Numbered from the stretch's first letter, positions 42,988 through 52,690 are shown. The stretch is DNA of 64,000 bases from Candidatus Gastranaerophilales bacterium (GCA_944324305.1 CALUVV010000007.1:1-64000); one strand, 5' to 3'. Translations and numbers: made by a program. The notes: generated from the sequence alone by a model not told the origin.

Positions 42988-44307
42988 TTGAGAAAAATGA
43001 GATTTTTGGTTGATGATTTGAAAAGAGCAACTAATGCAGAAGTTAAAGGAAGCTTAGACGGTGATTACGAGATTTCTACAGATACCAGAACCATTAAAAA
43101 AGGTGATTTGTATTTGCCTTTGAAAGGTGCAAACTTTGACGGAGAAAATTTCTGTGATAAAGCAATTGAGGCAGGTGCTGCAGGTTGTTTTTGCACAAAA
43201 GATGATTGTACGGCTGACTTTACATTGAAGGTTCCCGATACATTAACCGCTTATTTGCAGATAGCAAATTTTGCACGGCGTAAATATAATCCTAAAGTTA
43301 TCGGGATTACTGGCAGTTCGGGCAAGACTACAACAAAAGAGATGGTATATTCAGTTATTTCCGAAAAATTTAAAACTCATAAAACTTTTTCAAATCATAA
43401 TAATGAAATAGGATTTTGTCAGACAGTTCTTTCAATGCCTGAGGATACCGAAGTTTTGATTGTGGAAATGGGAATGCGCGGTTTGGGTGAAATTGAACTT
43501 ATTACCAGATATTCGGAACCTGATTATGCGATTATTACAAATGCCGGTTCAGCACACATAGGCCGTCTGGGAAGCCTTGATAATATTGCGAAGGCTAAAT
43601 GCGAGATTACGAAATATTTGAAAAATACGTTAATCGCAAATGACTGTGAAAGAATTAGAAAATTTGCCGGCTTTGAGGGCGAAAAGATTTTTTATTCTTT
43701 AAATGATGTTAATATTTTGGAGAAAAGAAGCGGGTATTCTAAATTCGTATATAAAAATAAAGAATATGAACTTAATGTCGAAGGTGATTATAATATAGAA
43801 AATTCACTATCTGCAATTGAAATCGCTTATAAGCTCGGCATGTCTTACGAAGAAATTAAGCGCGGGCTGTTAAATTACCATCCTATTGAAAAGCGGTGGG
43901 AACTTGAAAACGCAGGCGGATTTAATGTTATTAACGACAGCTATAATGCTAATCCCGAGTCAATGAAGGCGTCAGTTTCAGCATTTTTGGAACTTTACAA
44001 AAATCCTGTTGTAATCCTAGGCAATATGGGAGAACTCGGCGAAAATGAAATTGATTTTCATCGCGAAGTCGGAAAATATTTGGGCGGAAAATTCAGAGGT
44101 AATAATGCAGTTTTCCTTACTGTAGGTGAACTTGCTTATTATATCGGAGAAGAACTTTCTAAATACGGGTTTGAGGTTAAGCATTTTGATAACAACATTG
44201 AAACATCTCGTTACATTCTTGATAATTTACATGGCGGTATTACAATATTCTTAAAGGCTTCACGAGCTATGAAGTTTGAAGAAATAATTGAAAATTTGAA
44301 GAGATAA
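42988..44307 (+). CDS. murF: UDP-N-acetylmuramoyl-tripeptide:D-alanyl-D-alanine ligase
   Basis: Start at TTG 42988 with GGGAG 7 bases upstream; ATG 42997 is also possible. 439 residues. N-terminal substrate domain with STDTRTIKKGDLYLPLKGANFDGENF, ATP-binding GITGSSGKTTTKEM (about 109), HNNEIGFCQTVLS, EMGMRGLGEI, NAGSAHIGRLGS, and C-terminal NDSYNANPESMKAS. Joins D-Ala-D-Ala to UDP-MurNAc-tripeptide in the cytoplasm. First gene of the wall and division cluster. Confidence 0.95.
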   Translation: MRKMRFLVDDLKRATNAEVKGSLDGDYEISTDTRTIKKGDLYLPLKGANFDGENFCDKAIEAGAAGCFCTKDDCTADFTLKVPDTLTAYLQIANFARRKYNPKVIGITGSSGKTTTKEMVYSVISEKFKTHKTFSNHNNEIGFCQTVLSMPEDTEVLIVEMGMRGLGEIELITRYSEPDYAIITNAGSAHIGRLGSLDNIAKAKCEITKYLKNTLIANDCERIRKFAGFEGEKIFYSLNDVNILEKRSGYSKFVYKNKEYELNVEGDYNIENSLSAIEIAYKLGMSYEEIKRGLLNYHPIEKRWELENAGGFNVINDSYNANPESMKASVSAFLELYKNPVVILGNMGELGENEIDFHREVGKYLGGKFRGNNAVFLTVGELAYYIGEELSKYGFEVKHFDNNIETSRYILDNLHGGITIFLKASRAMKFEEIIENLKR

Positions 44308-44317
44308 TAAGAATAAA

Positions 44318-44551
44318 GGGGCACGAAGTGCCTGACGAATATAAAAAAGACTAAACGAAAGTTGATGGAAAGGGTATAAAAGGGAGCAAGCGCATATAAT
44401 ATATTAAGATAATTGTTAAAAAGGTTATAGCGCAGCGACTGACGATAACAAATAAGTGTTAAACGTGAATTGACGGAAAGGGTAAAAAGGGGCACAAAGT
44501 GCCTGACGATAATAAAAAAAGACTAAACGAAAGTTGATGGAAAGGGTAAAA
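44318..44551 (+). repeat. Three copies of a 60-65 base intergenic repeat before mraY
   Basis: Copy 1 (44318-44381) and copy 3 (44489-44551) share GGGGCAC-[G/A]-AAGTGCCTGACGA, then ACTAAACGAAAGTTGATGG and AAAGGGTA with few changes. Copy 2 (about 44429-44487) is diverged: GCGACTGACGATAACAAA...GTTAAACGTGAATTGACGGAAAGGGTA. No ORF fits. GGCAC...GTGCC in copies 1 and 3 can form a short hairpin. The last copy supplies the ribosome-binding site (GGAAAGGG) of mraY. Purpose unknown. Confidence 0.75.
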
Positions 44552-44553
44552 AA

Positions 44554-45534
44554 ATGATAATGCTTGCAGTTGCATTTTTACTTGGAATGATATTATGTTT
44601 GCTTTTCGGAGTGCCATATATTGATTTTTTAAAGAAACACATGATAGGCCAATACGTTAAAGACTGTGCGCCTGAAGCTCATGCAAAAAAACAGGGAACT
44701 CCGACTACAGGCGGAATTTTTATAATTCTTGCGGTAATGCTGGGTTCCGTAATTACCCTTGCAATGGCACAAAGACTTAATACAGAAGCTTTTATAATCC
44801 TGTTAACTTTACTGTTTTATACTTTCGCAGGCTTTCAGGATGATTATATAAAGCTTAAAGGTAAAGGGAATGACGGATTAACACCGCGCGGAAAACTTCT
44901 GAGACAAATAGCAATTGCAATGCTTCCTGTTTTGTATCTGATGATGTCAAAGTCAGGTGCGGGTGATGTTGCAATAGGGCATTATATTTTACATTTAGGC
45001 TGGTTTTACCCTGTATTTGCCGTGTTTGTTATTACAGGAGCTTCAAATGCTTATAACTTAACTGACGGGCTTGACGGGCTTGCTGCTTCGACAGGAATAT
45101 TTTCATTTTTAGCCTGTTCTTTAATTTGTTTATTCTCGGGATATCCTGAAGCCGCAATTATATCAGCAGCAGTTGCAGGTGCTCTTGCAGGCTTTTTAAA
45201 ATATAACAAACCTAAAGCAGAAGTTTTTATGGGTGATACAGGTTCGCTTGCAATCGGCGGATTGCTTGGGACTGTTGCTGTTATGGGTAAATTTGAAATT
45301 CTCCTCGTTTTAATAGCAGGTGTTTTTGTTATGGAAACTCTATCTGTAATAATTCAGGTTATAAGCTTTAAAACAACAGGTAAAAGAGTGTTTAAAATGT
45401 CGCCGATACATCACCATTTTGAGTTATGCGAATGGAGTGAAAAGAAAGTTGTCTTTGTTTTTGCTCTTGTTTCTGCAATTCTTTCTGCAGCTGCAATTGT
45501 ACTTTACATCTTGTTAAACAGAGGAATTATATAA
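44554..45534 (+). CDS. mraY: Phospho-N-acetylmuramoyl-pentapeptide transferase
   Basis: 326 residues, about ten membrane segments. MraY motifs: AHAKKQGTPTTGGIF, FQDDYIKLKGKGNDGLTPRGKLL with the Asp pair, GASNAYNLTDGLDGLAAS, VFMGDTGSLAIGG and SPIHHHFELCEW. Transfers phospho-MurNAc-pentapeptide to undecaprenyl phosphate to form lipid I at the inner membrane. Follows murF after a repeat-filled 246-base gap and is two bases from murD. Confidence 0.96.
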   Translation: MIMLAVAFLLGMILCLLFGVPYIDFLKKHMIGQYVKDCAPEAHAKKQGTPTTGGIFIILAVMLGSVITLAMAQRLNTEAFIILLTLLFYTFAGFQDDYIKLKGKGNDGLTPRGKLLRQIAIAMLPVLYLMMSKSGAGDVAIGHYILHLGWFYPVFAVFVITGASNAYNLTDGLDGLAASTGIFSFLACSLICLFSGYPEAAIISAAVAGALAGFLKYNKPKAEVFMGDTGSLAIGGLLGTVAVMGKFEILLVLIAGVFVMETLSVIIQVISFKTTGKRVFKMSPIHHHFELCEWSEKKVVFVFALVSAILSAAAIVLYILLNRGII

Positions 45535-45535
45535 A

Positions 45536-46909
45536 ATGAAATCATTATGCCCTAATTTGAAATTTACAGATAAAAAAGTTCTTGTACTCGGTTTTTCAAA
45601 AAGCGGAATTTCTGCCGCTAAATATTTAAATAAAGCGGGTGCGGATGTATATATAACTGAAGCAAGAGATCAGAAGCCAGAAGATGCGGAAAAACTGCAG
45701 GAACTCAAAGAGCTTGGTATAAATATCGAGATGGGCGGACACAGTGATGAATTTATTAAAGATGCTTATATTGCCGTTACAAGCCCGGGAATTCCTCCGC
45801 GTGCGGATATTATGCAAAAGTTAAAAGAAAATAAAATAAAAGTTATTTCGGAAATTGAGCTTGCAGCGTCGCAAACGGGGGCTCCGTTTATTGCGATAAC
45901 GGGAACTAACGGAAAAACAACAACTACAGCTTTGACTGCCCATATTTTATCAAGTGAATATAAAGCTGAACCTTGCGGGAATTACGGCGTTCCACCCTGC
46001 GATTTGCTTGATAAGGACATTGATTTTATGGTGTGTGAGTGTAGTTCTTTTCAGCTTGAGTACAGTAATTCGTTCCAGCCTCAAATTTCTGTTTTTACTA
46101 ATTTTACACCCGACCATATTGACTGGCATGAAGGACTTGAAAATTATTTTAATGCTAAAGCTAAGATTTTTAAATCTCCTCAAGCTCCCGCATTTTCGGT
46201 TCTGAATGCAAAAGATGAAAGACTTTTGGAGTTTTCTAAAGAATGCGGCGGCACTGTATTTTTATTTGATGCTGAAATCGGTGAAAACTGTTCATACATA
46301 AAAGATGAAGCTATTTATTTTAAGCGTGACGGAAAAGAAGAAAAAATTATAGATTTGAATGATTGTCCTTTAATCGGAAATCACAATTACCAAAATGTTA
46401 TGTGTTCCCTAATTGCTGCAAAACTTGAAGGAATTTCAAATGAGAATATAAAATCTTCAATAATGTCATTTAAAGTTCCGGAACACAGGCTTGAAAAATT
46501 TGCACAAATCGGAAAAACCGTATTTTATAATGATTCTAAGGCTACAAATCCTGAGGCAAGCCTTGTTGCGATTAACTCCTTTAATAATTGCAATGTTGTT
46601 TTAATTGCAGGCGGGCGCGATAAAAATACGGATTTAACAGAGTTCTGCGATGCAATTAAAAAGCATATTAAGACCGTAATTCTTATCGGCGAGGCAGCAG
46701 ACAGATTTGAAGAAAATTTGAGAAAAAAAGGTGTTGATAACATAATAAGAGAAGACACAATGCAGTCCGCAATTGATAAATCAATCGATTTGACGCCTGA
46801 TGTGGTGCTTTTGTCGCCTGCTTGTGCAAGTTTTGATATGTTTAGCGGATATGAGGAAAGAGGAAAGGTTTTCAAAGAATATGTCTTATCAAAGATCAAT
46901 GAGGCGTGA
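45536..46909 (+). CDS. murD: UDP-N-acetylmuramoylalanine-D-glutamate ligase
   Basis: 457 residues. N-terminal Rossmann-like VLVLGFSKSGISAAKYL, SPGIPPRADIM, ATP loop AITGTNGKTTTTAL (about 121), ECSSFQLEYS, NFTPDHIDWHEGLENYFNAKAKIF, FKVPEHRLE, and C-terminal YNDSKATNPEAS and LLSPACASFDMFSGYEERGKVF, which is the MurD hallmark. Adds D-Glu to UDP-MurNAc-L-Ala in the cytoplasm. The end overlaps the ftsW start by 29 bases. Confidence 0.96.
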   Translation: MKSLCPNLKFTDKKVLVLGFSKSGISAAKYLNKAGADVYITEARDQKPEDAEKLQELKELGINIEMGGHSDEFIKDAYIAVTSPGIPPRADIMQKLKENKIKVISEIELAASQTGAPFIAITGTNGKTTTTALTAHILSSEYKAEPCGNYGVPPCDLLDKDIDFMVCECSSFQLEYSNSFQPQISVFTNFTPDHIDWHEGLENYFNAKAKIFKSPQAPAFSVLNAKDERLLEFSKECGGTVFLFDAEIGENCSYIKDEAIYFKRDGKEEKIIDLNDCPLIGNHNYQNVMCSLIAAKLEGISNENIKSSIMSFKVPEHRLEKFAQIGKTVFYNDSKATNPEASLVAINSFNNCNVVLIAGGRDKNTDLTEFCDAIKKHIKTVILIGEAADRFEENLRKKGVDNIIREDTMQSAIDKSIDLTPDVVLLSPACASFDMFSGYEERGKVFKEYVLSKINEA

Positions 46910-48059
46910 TCCCCGTGATAATAACAATCAATCTCAAATTCAGAGTGTTATAATATCTTCACCGGATAAGACACTTTTAATTGTTGTTGCTTTTCTTGTT
47001 ATAATAGGATTTCTGGCTATTTTTTCCGCTACAGCTCCGAAATGTCTTGACGAAGGCGGAAATCCCGCACAATTTTTAATAAAACAATTAATTTGTTTTG
47101 TTGCAGGATTTTTCGGTTTGAAGTTCTTTATGAATTATGATTATAAAAAGCTTGCCGGCTGGAATGTTATAATAATGTCCGCAATTTTGCTTTCATTATT
47201 TCTGGTTGATTTTACACCTCTTGGTGTTGTCGTAAACGGTGCAAAAAGATGGATTAATATTGCCGGATTTCAATTGCAGCCTTCGGAATTTGCAAAACCT
47301 GCCGTTGTTCTTCTGCTGGCAAATGCATTCCGTAAGGACGCGAATTTATTTGACCAGAATAAGTGGGTTTGGGCATTTTTCCCGATAATTGCGATGGCGG
47401 GTTTAATTTTTATTCAGCCAAACTTATCAATGGTTATTCTGCTCGGCATGACGACAGTCGTAATGTATATGGCTGCAGGCGGCTCTATGAAGCTGTTTTT
47501 AAGCTGCTTGGGAACGTTGGTTGCAACGGTTGTAATCGGGCTTACCACAATTATTAAACCATATCAGCTGCAGCGTCTAAAAACCTGGCGGCACCCCGAA
47601 TCCGATCCCTTAGGTGCAGGGTATAATATTATTCAATCTCTTATTGCCTTTGCATCAGGCGGGTTCAGCGGAGTAGGCTACGGCGGTTCTATTCAAAAAC
47701 TTTCTTACCTGCCGGAATGTCATACAGATTTTATATTTGCTATTATTGCCGAAGAACTCGGATTTGTCGGATGTGTTCTGGTAATTGGTTTATTTTTCAC
47801 ATTTATGCAGCGGGGTTTTGTTATTGCGGCGAGATGTCCTGATATGTACGGCAAATTACTTGCTGTCGGAATTACTTTTTCTATAGTTTTTCAGGCGTTT
47901 ATGAATATGAGTGTTGCAAGTTCATTCCTGCCTACGACAGGGGTTCCGCTTCCTTTTATAAGTTACGGCGGTTCTTCTCTGATTGTTTCAATGATTATGG
48001 TGGGAATACTTTTAAATATTTCTAAAAAACGGATTAAAAAGATAAGGAACAGATTTTAA
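46881..48059 (+). CDS. ftsW: FtsW/RodA-type peptidoglycan glycosyltransferase (SEDS)
   Basis: Start at ATG 46881 (MSYQRSMRRDPRDN), inside the end of murD; the open frame from 46800 lacks a suitable start. 392 residues, ten or so membrane segments. SEDS motifs: GAKRWINIAGFQLQPSEFAKPAVVLLLA, PNLSMVILLGM, GAGYNIIQSLIAFASGGFSGVGYGGSIQKLSYLPECHTDFIFAIIAEELGFVG and LPTTGVPLPFISYGGSSLIVSM. Position between murD and murG supports FtsW over RodA. Polymerises lipid II at the division septum. Confidence 0.94.
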   Translation: MSYQRSMRRDPRDNNNQSQIQSVIISSPDKTLLIVVAFLVIIGFLAIFSATAPKCLDEGGNPAQFLIKQLICFVAGFFGLKFFMNYDYKKLAGWNVIIMSAILLSLFLVDFTPLGVVVNGAKRWINIAGFQLQPSEFAKPAVVLLLANAFRKDANLFDQNKWVWAFFPIIAMAGLIFIQPNLSMVILLGMTTVVMYMAAGGSMKLFLSCLGTLVATVVIGLTTIIKPYQLQRLKTWRHPESDPLGAGYNIIQSLIAFASGGFSGVGYGGSIQKLSYLPECHTDFIFAIIAEELGFVGCVLVIGLFFTFMQRGFVIAARCPDMYGKLLAVGITFSIVFQAFMNMSVASSFLPTTGVPLPFISYGGSSLIVSMIMVGILLNISKKRIKKIRNRF

Positions 48060-49159
48060 TGAGCAGATTTTTTATAACAGGCGGGGGAACGGGCGGACAT
48101 ATTTATCCTGCTGTTGCAGTGGCTGAGAGTTTAAAAGACGAAGAAATTTATTATATAGGTAACCCTAAAAATCTTGAATACGATATTGTTACTAAAAAAG
48201 GTTATAATTTTTTAGGCGTTAATGTTCACGGAATGCCCAGAAAAGCTGGTTTGGAACTTGTAAAATGGGGATTTCAGTTAAGTTTTGCGGTTTTAAAATG
48301 CTGTTGTTATATTATAAAATATAAACCCGATGCGGTTTTTGGCACAGGCGGATATGTTTCGGCACCTGCGCTTATGGCCGCGAGGATAATGAATGTTCCT
48401 TATATGATGCACGACTGTGACGCACAGCCCGGACTTGTTACAAGGAAGTTAGCAAAAGGGGCAAAATGTGTTTCCACAGCTTTTGAATGTGCTTGTAACT
48501 TTATTAAAAACAAAAACTGCAAGGTAAACGGAAATCCTATCCGCGCAGCTTTTAAGACTTTGTCTAAACAAGATGCACGCAAATCATTGGGGCTTCAGGA
48601 TAAATTAACGCTTTGTATAATGGGCGGCTCGCAGGGTGCGCGTTCGATTAACGATGCGGCTGTGGAAGTTTTAAAAACTTTTTCTAAAGATTATGATTTA
48701 CAGATAATTTTTCAAACCGGTAAAAAGAATTACGAAAGAGTACTCGAACAACTTATAAGAATTTATCCTGAATATGAAGCTGATAAGAATATAACGGTTA
48801 AACCGTATTTTGAAGATATGGTAACTGTCTTAAAAGCATCTGATATTGCTGTGTCACGCTCGGGCTCTTTAAGTATATCCGAAATTTGCGCATCGGGAAT
48901 TGCTCCGATTTTTGTTCCGTATCCTCATGCAGCAGCCGACCACCAGCGTAAAAATGCGCGCTTTATGGTTGAAAAGGGCGCAGGGTTATATATTGAAGAT
49001 AATGACATAAATGAAAAAACTTTATATGAAACTGTTTTTTCGCTGATAAACGATAAACAGAAATTAGAAGAACTGCAGAACAATTCATCGGCTCTGGCAA
49101 GAACAGACAGTACCGAAAAAATTGTCGAACAATTGAAAGAAATTGTAGATGGAAAATAA
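48059..49159 (+). CDS. murG: UDP-N-acetylglucosamine-N-acetylmuramyl-pentapeptide GlcNAc transferase
   Basis: 366 residues; ATG overlaps the ftsW stop (TAATG). GT-B fold with FITGGGTGGHIYPAVAVAESL at the N-terminus, GTGGYVSAPALMAA, MMHDCDAQPGLVTRKLAK (usually HEQN in place of HDCDAQ), IMGGSQGARSIND and SRSGSLSISEICASGIAPIFVPYPHAAADHQRKNARF. Makes lipid II from lipid I on the inner face of the membrane. The HDCDAQPG variant of the HEQNA-PG motif is worth noting. Confidence 0.96.
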   Translation: MSRFFITGGGTGGHIYPAVAVAESLKDEEIYYIGNPKNLEYDIVTKKGYNFLGVNVHGMPRKAGLELVKWGFQLSFAVLKCCCYIIKYKPDAVFGTGGYVSAPALMAARIMNVPYMMHDCDAQPGLVTRKLAKGAKCVSTAFECACNFIKNKNCKVNGNPIRAAFKTLSKQDARKSLGLQDKLTLCIMGGSQGARSINDAAVEVLKTFSKDYDLQIIFQTGKKNYERVLEQLIRIYPEYEADKNITVKPYFEDMVTVLKASDIAVSRSGSLSISEICASGIAPIFVPYPHAAADHQRKNARFMVEKGAGLYIEDNDINEKTLYETVFSLINDKQKLEELQNNSSALARTDSTEKIVEQLKEIVDGK

Positions 49160-50333
49160 TTATAATAATGCAATAAAGCTTTTGACTTCACAGGGAAAAT
49201 TTTATATTAATCTGGGGCTGGAGAGGATTTCTGCGGTTTTGAAACTTCTCGGAAACCCGCAGGATAAATTAAAGTGCATTCATGTTGCCGGTACAAACGG
49301 AAAAGGTTCTGTCTGTGCGATTATTGCTTCAATTTTGCAGAAAGCGGGAATGAAAACAGGACTTTATACAAGCCCGCATATTTTTGAATATACCGAAAGA
49401 ATTAAGATTAATGATGTCGATATAGATAAAGATGATTTTGCAAAATATGTTTTTGAAATTTGTGAAATTGCGGATAAAAATAATATTCACTTAACGGAAT
49501 TTGAAATATTGACCGCAATTATGTTTAAATATTTTGCCGATAACGACGTTGATGTTGTTGTTCTTGAAACGGGCTTAGGCGGAAGATTTGATGCCACAAA
49601 TGTTATAAAAAGCAATTTATGTTCAATAATAACTCATATTGATTTAGACCATACCGAGCGTTTGGGAAACACAAAGTCAAAAATTGCATTTGAAAAAGCA
49701 GGTATTATAAAACCTGATTGCCCTGTATTTACCTGTGAAGGTTATGAGGAAATAAAAGATAAAGCAGATGAATGCAATTCTTTATTTGTCATGGTAACAC
49801 CTTTTGAAGATACGACTAATCTTTCATTAAAGGGAACATGTCAGCAGGAAAACTTATCGCTGGCGCTTGCAGCAGTAAGGCATATTTTCCCTTGGATTGC
49901 CGAAGATGTAATTCAGGATGGGATAAAAGATGTTAAACATCCCTGCCGTTTCCAAATATGTAAAGAAGATTTGATTATTGACGGTTCTCATAACCCCAAC
50001 GGTGCGGTGGCACTGCGCGAAAGTTTGGATTTTTATTATCCTGATAAACAGAGATGTTTTGTGTTTGGTTGTTTAAGAAATAAAGATTACAAAAAAATGA
50101 TGGAAATTCTTTTTTCTAAAGGCGATGAAATTTATTTTTATCACTTCGACAACAAAAATTCCTGTTCCGTAGAAGAATTACGGGAAACCTGCGAATTCCC
50201 TTCAAAAATATTTAAATCTCTTGACGAATTACCGCAAAACAGCTTAAAAATAATATGCGGGTCATTTTATATGCTGAATGAAATTATTCCTCAATCCCTT
50301 GTTCGTCAGCCATTTCCTCAAGCAGATTTGTAA
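49149..50333 (+). CDS. folC: Folylpolyglutamate/dihydrofolate synthase
   Basis: 394 residues starting 11 bases inside murG. VAGTNGKGSVCAIIASIL (about 46), GLYTSPHIFEYTERIKIN, FEILTAIMFKYFADNDVDVVVLETGLGGRFDATNV, ITHIDLDHTERLGNT and DGSHNPNGAVALRESL are FolC signatures (Mur ligase superfamily). Adds glutamate to dihydropteroate or folates. Cotranscribed with the wall genes, unusual but compatible with its Mur-ligase relationship. The 3' end overlaps a convergent glycosyltransferase gene by 50 bases. Confidence 0.94.
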   Translation: MENNYNNAIKLLTSQGKFYINLGLERISAVLKLLGNPQDKLKCIHVAGTNGKGSVCAIIASILQKAGMKTGLYTSPHIFEYTERIKINDVDIDKDDFAKYVFEICEIADKNNIHLTEFEILTAIMFKYFADNDVDVVVLETGLGGRFDATNVIKSNLCSIITHIDLDHTERLGNTKSKIAFEKAGIIKPDCPVFTCEGYEEIKDKADECNSLFVMVTPFEDTTNLSLKGTCQQENLSLALAAVRHIFPWIAEDVIQDGIKDVKHPCRFQICKEDLIIDGSHNPNGAVALRESLDFYYPDKQRCFVFGCLRNKDYKKMMEILFSKGDEIYFYHFDNKNSCSVEELRETCEFPSKIFKSLDELPQNSLKIICGSFYMLNEIIPQSLVRQPFPQADL

Positions 50334-51849
50334 CCTTTGCGGGTTCAAAATCAGTGCAGGAATTCCAGATTAATGTCGGTTTTTTCCCGTTAATTGACGG
50401 GCTCGGGTAATCGCTGTTACAAAAGCCTTTTAACATATTTGTTGAACCGTCCACATTTGATGTGAAATATTTACAGCAGCTGCATATTTTAAGTACAAAA
50501 CCGTAATCATATAATTTCTGTCTTATTTCCTGTAAAGCATCAATCATTCTAAGGTGTCTGCCTGTCACAAATTTCTTGTTTTTGTACATGAATTTTATTT
50601 TGGCAAGACCTGATTCCGAAATAAATTCAAGTTTGCAAGGAAGCTCTCTGCCTGCATTATTCATAACAAATGCTTCTATTTCAAGCTTTTCGGTGCCTTC
50701 TGGAAGTTCTTCGCGCTGTGTAATTTTTGCTCTGATTACTCTAATCGGCGGAAGGTTTTTAATAATGTGGCACAATGAATAAATCGGATACAGGCACAAT
50801 AAGACTATTTCTCTAAATCTTAATTTTGAATTTATCAGGCTTATTCCAAAACCTGCTAACAGAATTAAGAATGTGAAAAGAACGATTTTAAAATCTACAA
50901 AGAAATAATATCTGTATGAATGTTTCATCACCGCAGCATAAATAATCAATATCATCCAGATATTAGGATTTAACAATGAAAATGTGTGTTCCGCAAATAT
51001 AAAGTTTTTAGACCAAATCTGCGTAAAACAGTTTTTAAACAAATCAAGTCTTGCGGAAAGTCTTGGTTTTCTGAACTCGTAATTTGCCGTATCAACATAA
51101 GTTTGAATATTAGGATTATATGTGCAGGGACATTTAATTTTTGATAAAAGCATACTGTATTTAAGCTCGGCATTAATGTCTTTGAAGTCAACCGAACCTA
51201 TTTCGTCAACAATATCTTTTTTTATAACAAAAACGCCAGAATCGGCACTTGCCGCAAGCCCGAAAAGAGAACGCGCCTTTCTCATAAAGTTCATGTGATA
51301 TTTCTGGTAAGCTGCTTTAATTTTATCAACAGGTCCGAGATTGTCGGTTATTATAAGAGTTTCTCCGCTTAATGCACTGTTATTAATTAAAGCTGAATTC
51401 ACCGTGGTTAAAAAGTTTGCCGGAATACTTCTGTCAGCGTCTATGAAAACATAGGAATCAATTGTCTGATCTTTAGACAGCCTTTCAATAAGCATTGAAA
51501 CAGCCTGATCTTTACCTACCGTTCCTACGCCTGTTATGTTTATTAAATTAACAAAACTTTCATTAACAAAAAGTTGTTCGGAACCGTCAGAGCAGTTGTC
51601 GAGAATTACAAACACTCTGAAATTATTAATCGGATAGTCCTGCATCTTTAATTCTTTAATAAGATTTTCAAGAGTAATCTTATTGTTTCTTGCGTAGATT
51701 ACAACTGCAAGATTATCTTTTTCTTCATATTGAGAATATCTTCTTTCTATCTTAAACGGCCTGTCATTAAGGTTTCTGATTGCCAGTGCCAGAAAATACA
51801 AAGAGTACACCGCTACATAGATATATAAAATGTCTAAAATTAATTCCAT
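50284..51849 (-). CDS. Membrane glycosyltransferase family 2 protein with Cys-rich C-terminal domain
   Basis: 521 residues with AAAGGAT upstream. One N-terminal membrane helix (LILDILYIYVAVYSLYFLALAI), then a GT2 domain with LAVVIYARNNKITLENLIKEL, FVILDNCSDGS and the DxD-like FIDADRSIP (about 138), ADSGVFVIKK, then further membrane segments (NIWMILIIYAAVMKH, IVLFTFLILLAGFGISLI). Unusual is the C-terminal 150 residues: a beta-rich part (ELPCKLEFISESGLAKIKFMYKNKKF) and a domain with CSCCKYFTS, GFC and NSC spaced as for metal or disulfide binding. Probably makes a surface polysaccharide or modifies a lipid carrier; substrate unknown. Confidence 0.82.
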   Translation of the reverse strand: MELILDILYIYVAVYSLYFLALAIRNLNDRPFKIERRYSQYEEKDNLAVVIYARNNKITLENLIKELKMQDYPINNFRVFVILDNCSDGSEQLFVNESFVNLINITGVGTVGKDQAVSMLIERLSKDQTIDSYVFIDADRSIPANFLTTVNSALINNSALSGETLIITDNLGPVDKIKAAYQKYHMNFMRKARSLFGLAASADSGVFVIKKDIVDEIGSVDFKDINAELKYSMLLSKIKCPCTYNPNIQTYVDTANYEFRKPRLSARLDLFKNCFTQIWSKNFIFAEHTFSLLNPNIWMILIIYAAVMKHSYRYYFFVDFKIVLFTFLILLAGFGISLINSKLRFREIVLLCLYPIYSLCHIIKNLPPIRVIRAKITQREELPEGTEKLEIEAFVMNNAGRELPCKLEFISESGLAKIKFMYKNKKFVTGRHLRMIDALQEIRQKLYDYGFVLKICSCCKYFTSNVDGSTNMLKGFCNSDYPSPSINGKKPTLIWNSCTDFEPAKVTNLLEEMADEQGIEE

Positions 51850-51927
51850 AATAATCCTTTCACAATAATATTTTATTTAAAAGGATATTAAAAATCCATT
51901 ACATGTTAATAAATGTAATTAATATGG

Positions 51928-51933
51928 TATAAT
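51928..51933 (+). promoter_or_regulatory. -10 element of prepilin-like gene
   Basis: TATAAT at 51928-51933, 26 bases before ATG 51959; no good -35 at the expected place. Confidence 0.45.
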
Positions 51934-51958
51934 AATAAAAAAAAGAAAGGAGATAAAA

Positions 51959-52656
51959 ATGAACAATTTTATTAGGTTTGCAACTCGGGGGGGGGGCATT
52001 TCTTAGCTCCTTCTAAGGGTTTTACGTTAGCAGAAGTCTTGGTCACTTTGGGTATAATAGGTGTAGTCTCTGCAATGACCGTACCTGCATTGATGCAAAA
52101 TCACCAGAGAAAGACTTATGTAACCCAATTACATAAAGTTTATAATGAACTTAATCAAGTTTTAATGCAATATCAGAACGATAAAAATGCCTTAAATTTA
52201 ATGGAAGCCGGTTTAACATCAACAGCGGCAGTTCAAAATATTATCACCACTTACATGAAAGTAGTATCTACTTGTGATAATGCTTCAGCACCTTGTTTTT
52301 CTGATAAATATAAATATATAAACGGAACGGATGTTTCTACAGGTTCATTTACCAGTACGTCAAAATCTTTCGTTCTATCAAGCGGTGTTGCTATAAGGCC
52401 AATATACAGTAAACCATCAACGTTTAAAATAGCCAATTTTATGGTGGATATAAACGGACAAAAAGGGCCTAATGTCGCAGGCAGGGATTTATTCTTTTTA
52501 TATTTATATTCTAACGGAGTTATAGATGACGGTCCTGATAATGCAGCATATAATGCTCCATTAACAAAAGAACAGAGAGAAGCTATGAATTGCGAAGCAT
52601 CTCTAAACGGTTGTTTCGGCCGGTTGCTTAATGATAATTGGGAAATGAATTATTGA
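51959..52656 (+). CDS. Prepilin-like protein, out of frame at a G10 run
   Basis: ATG 51959 with GAAAGGAGAT upstream starts MNNFIRFATR, then ten G (51987-51996); as written it ends two codons after (TAG). One extra G gives HFLAPSKGFTLAEVLVTLGIIGVV, with G-F cleavage and Glu +5, and a 232-residue protein; the body is open from 52039. MQNHQRKTYVTQLHKVYNELNQVLMQYQNDKNALNL and the end GCFGRLLNDNWEMNY are shared with the 41242 and 55308 genes; VDINGQKGPNVAGRDLF is the family's calcium-loop-like segment. A terminator follows. Confidence 0.82.
51987..51996. repeat. G10 homopolymer in prepilin leader
   Basis: Ten G flanked by C on both sides, nine codons after ATG 51959. Confidence 0.85.
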
Positions 52657-52661
52657 CGCAT

Positions 52662-52690
52662 AAAGCTCTCTTAAAAAGAGAGCTTTTTTA
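52662..52690 (+). terminator. Terminator of prepilin-like gene
   Basis: AAAGCTCTC (52662-52670)/GAGAGCTTT (52678-52686) followed by further T. Confidence 0.85.
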
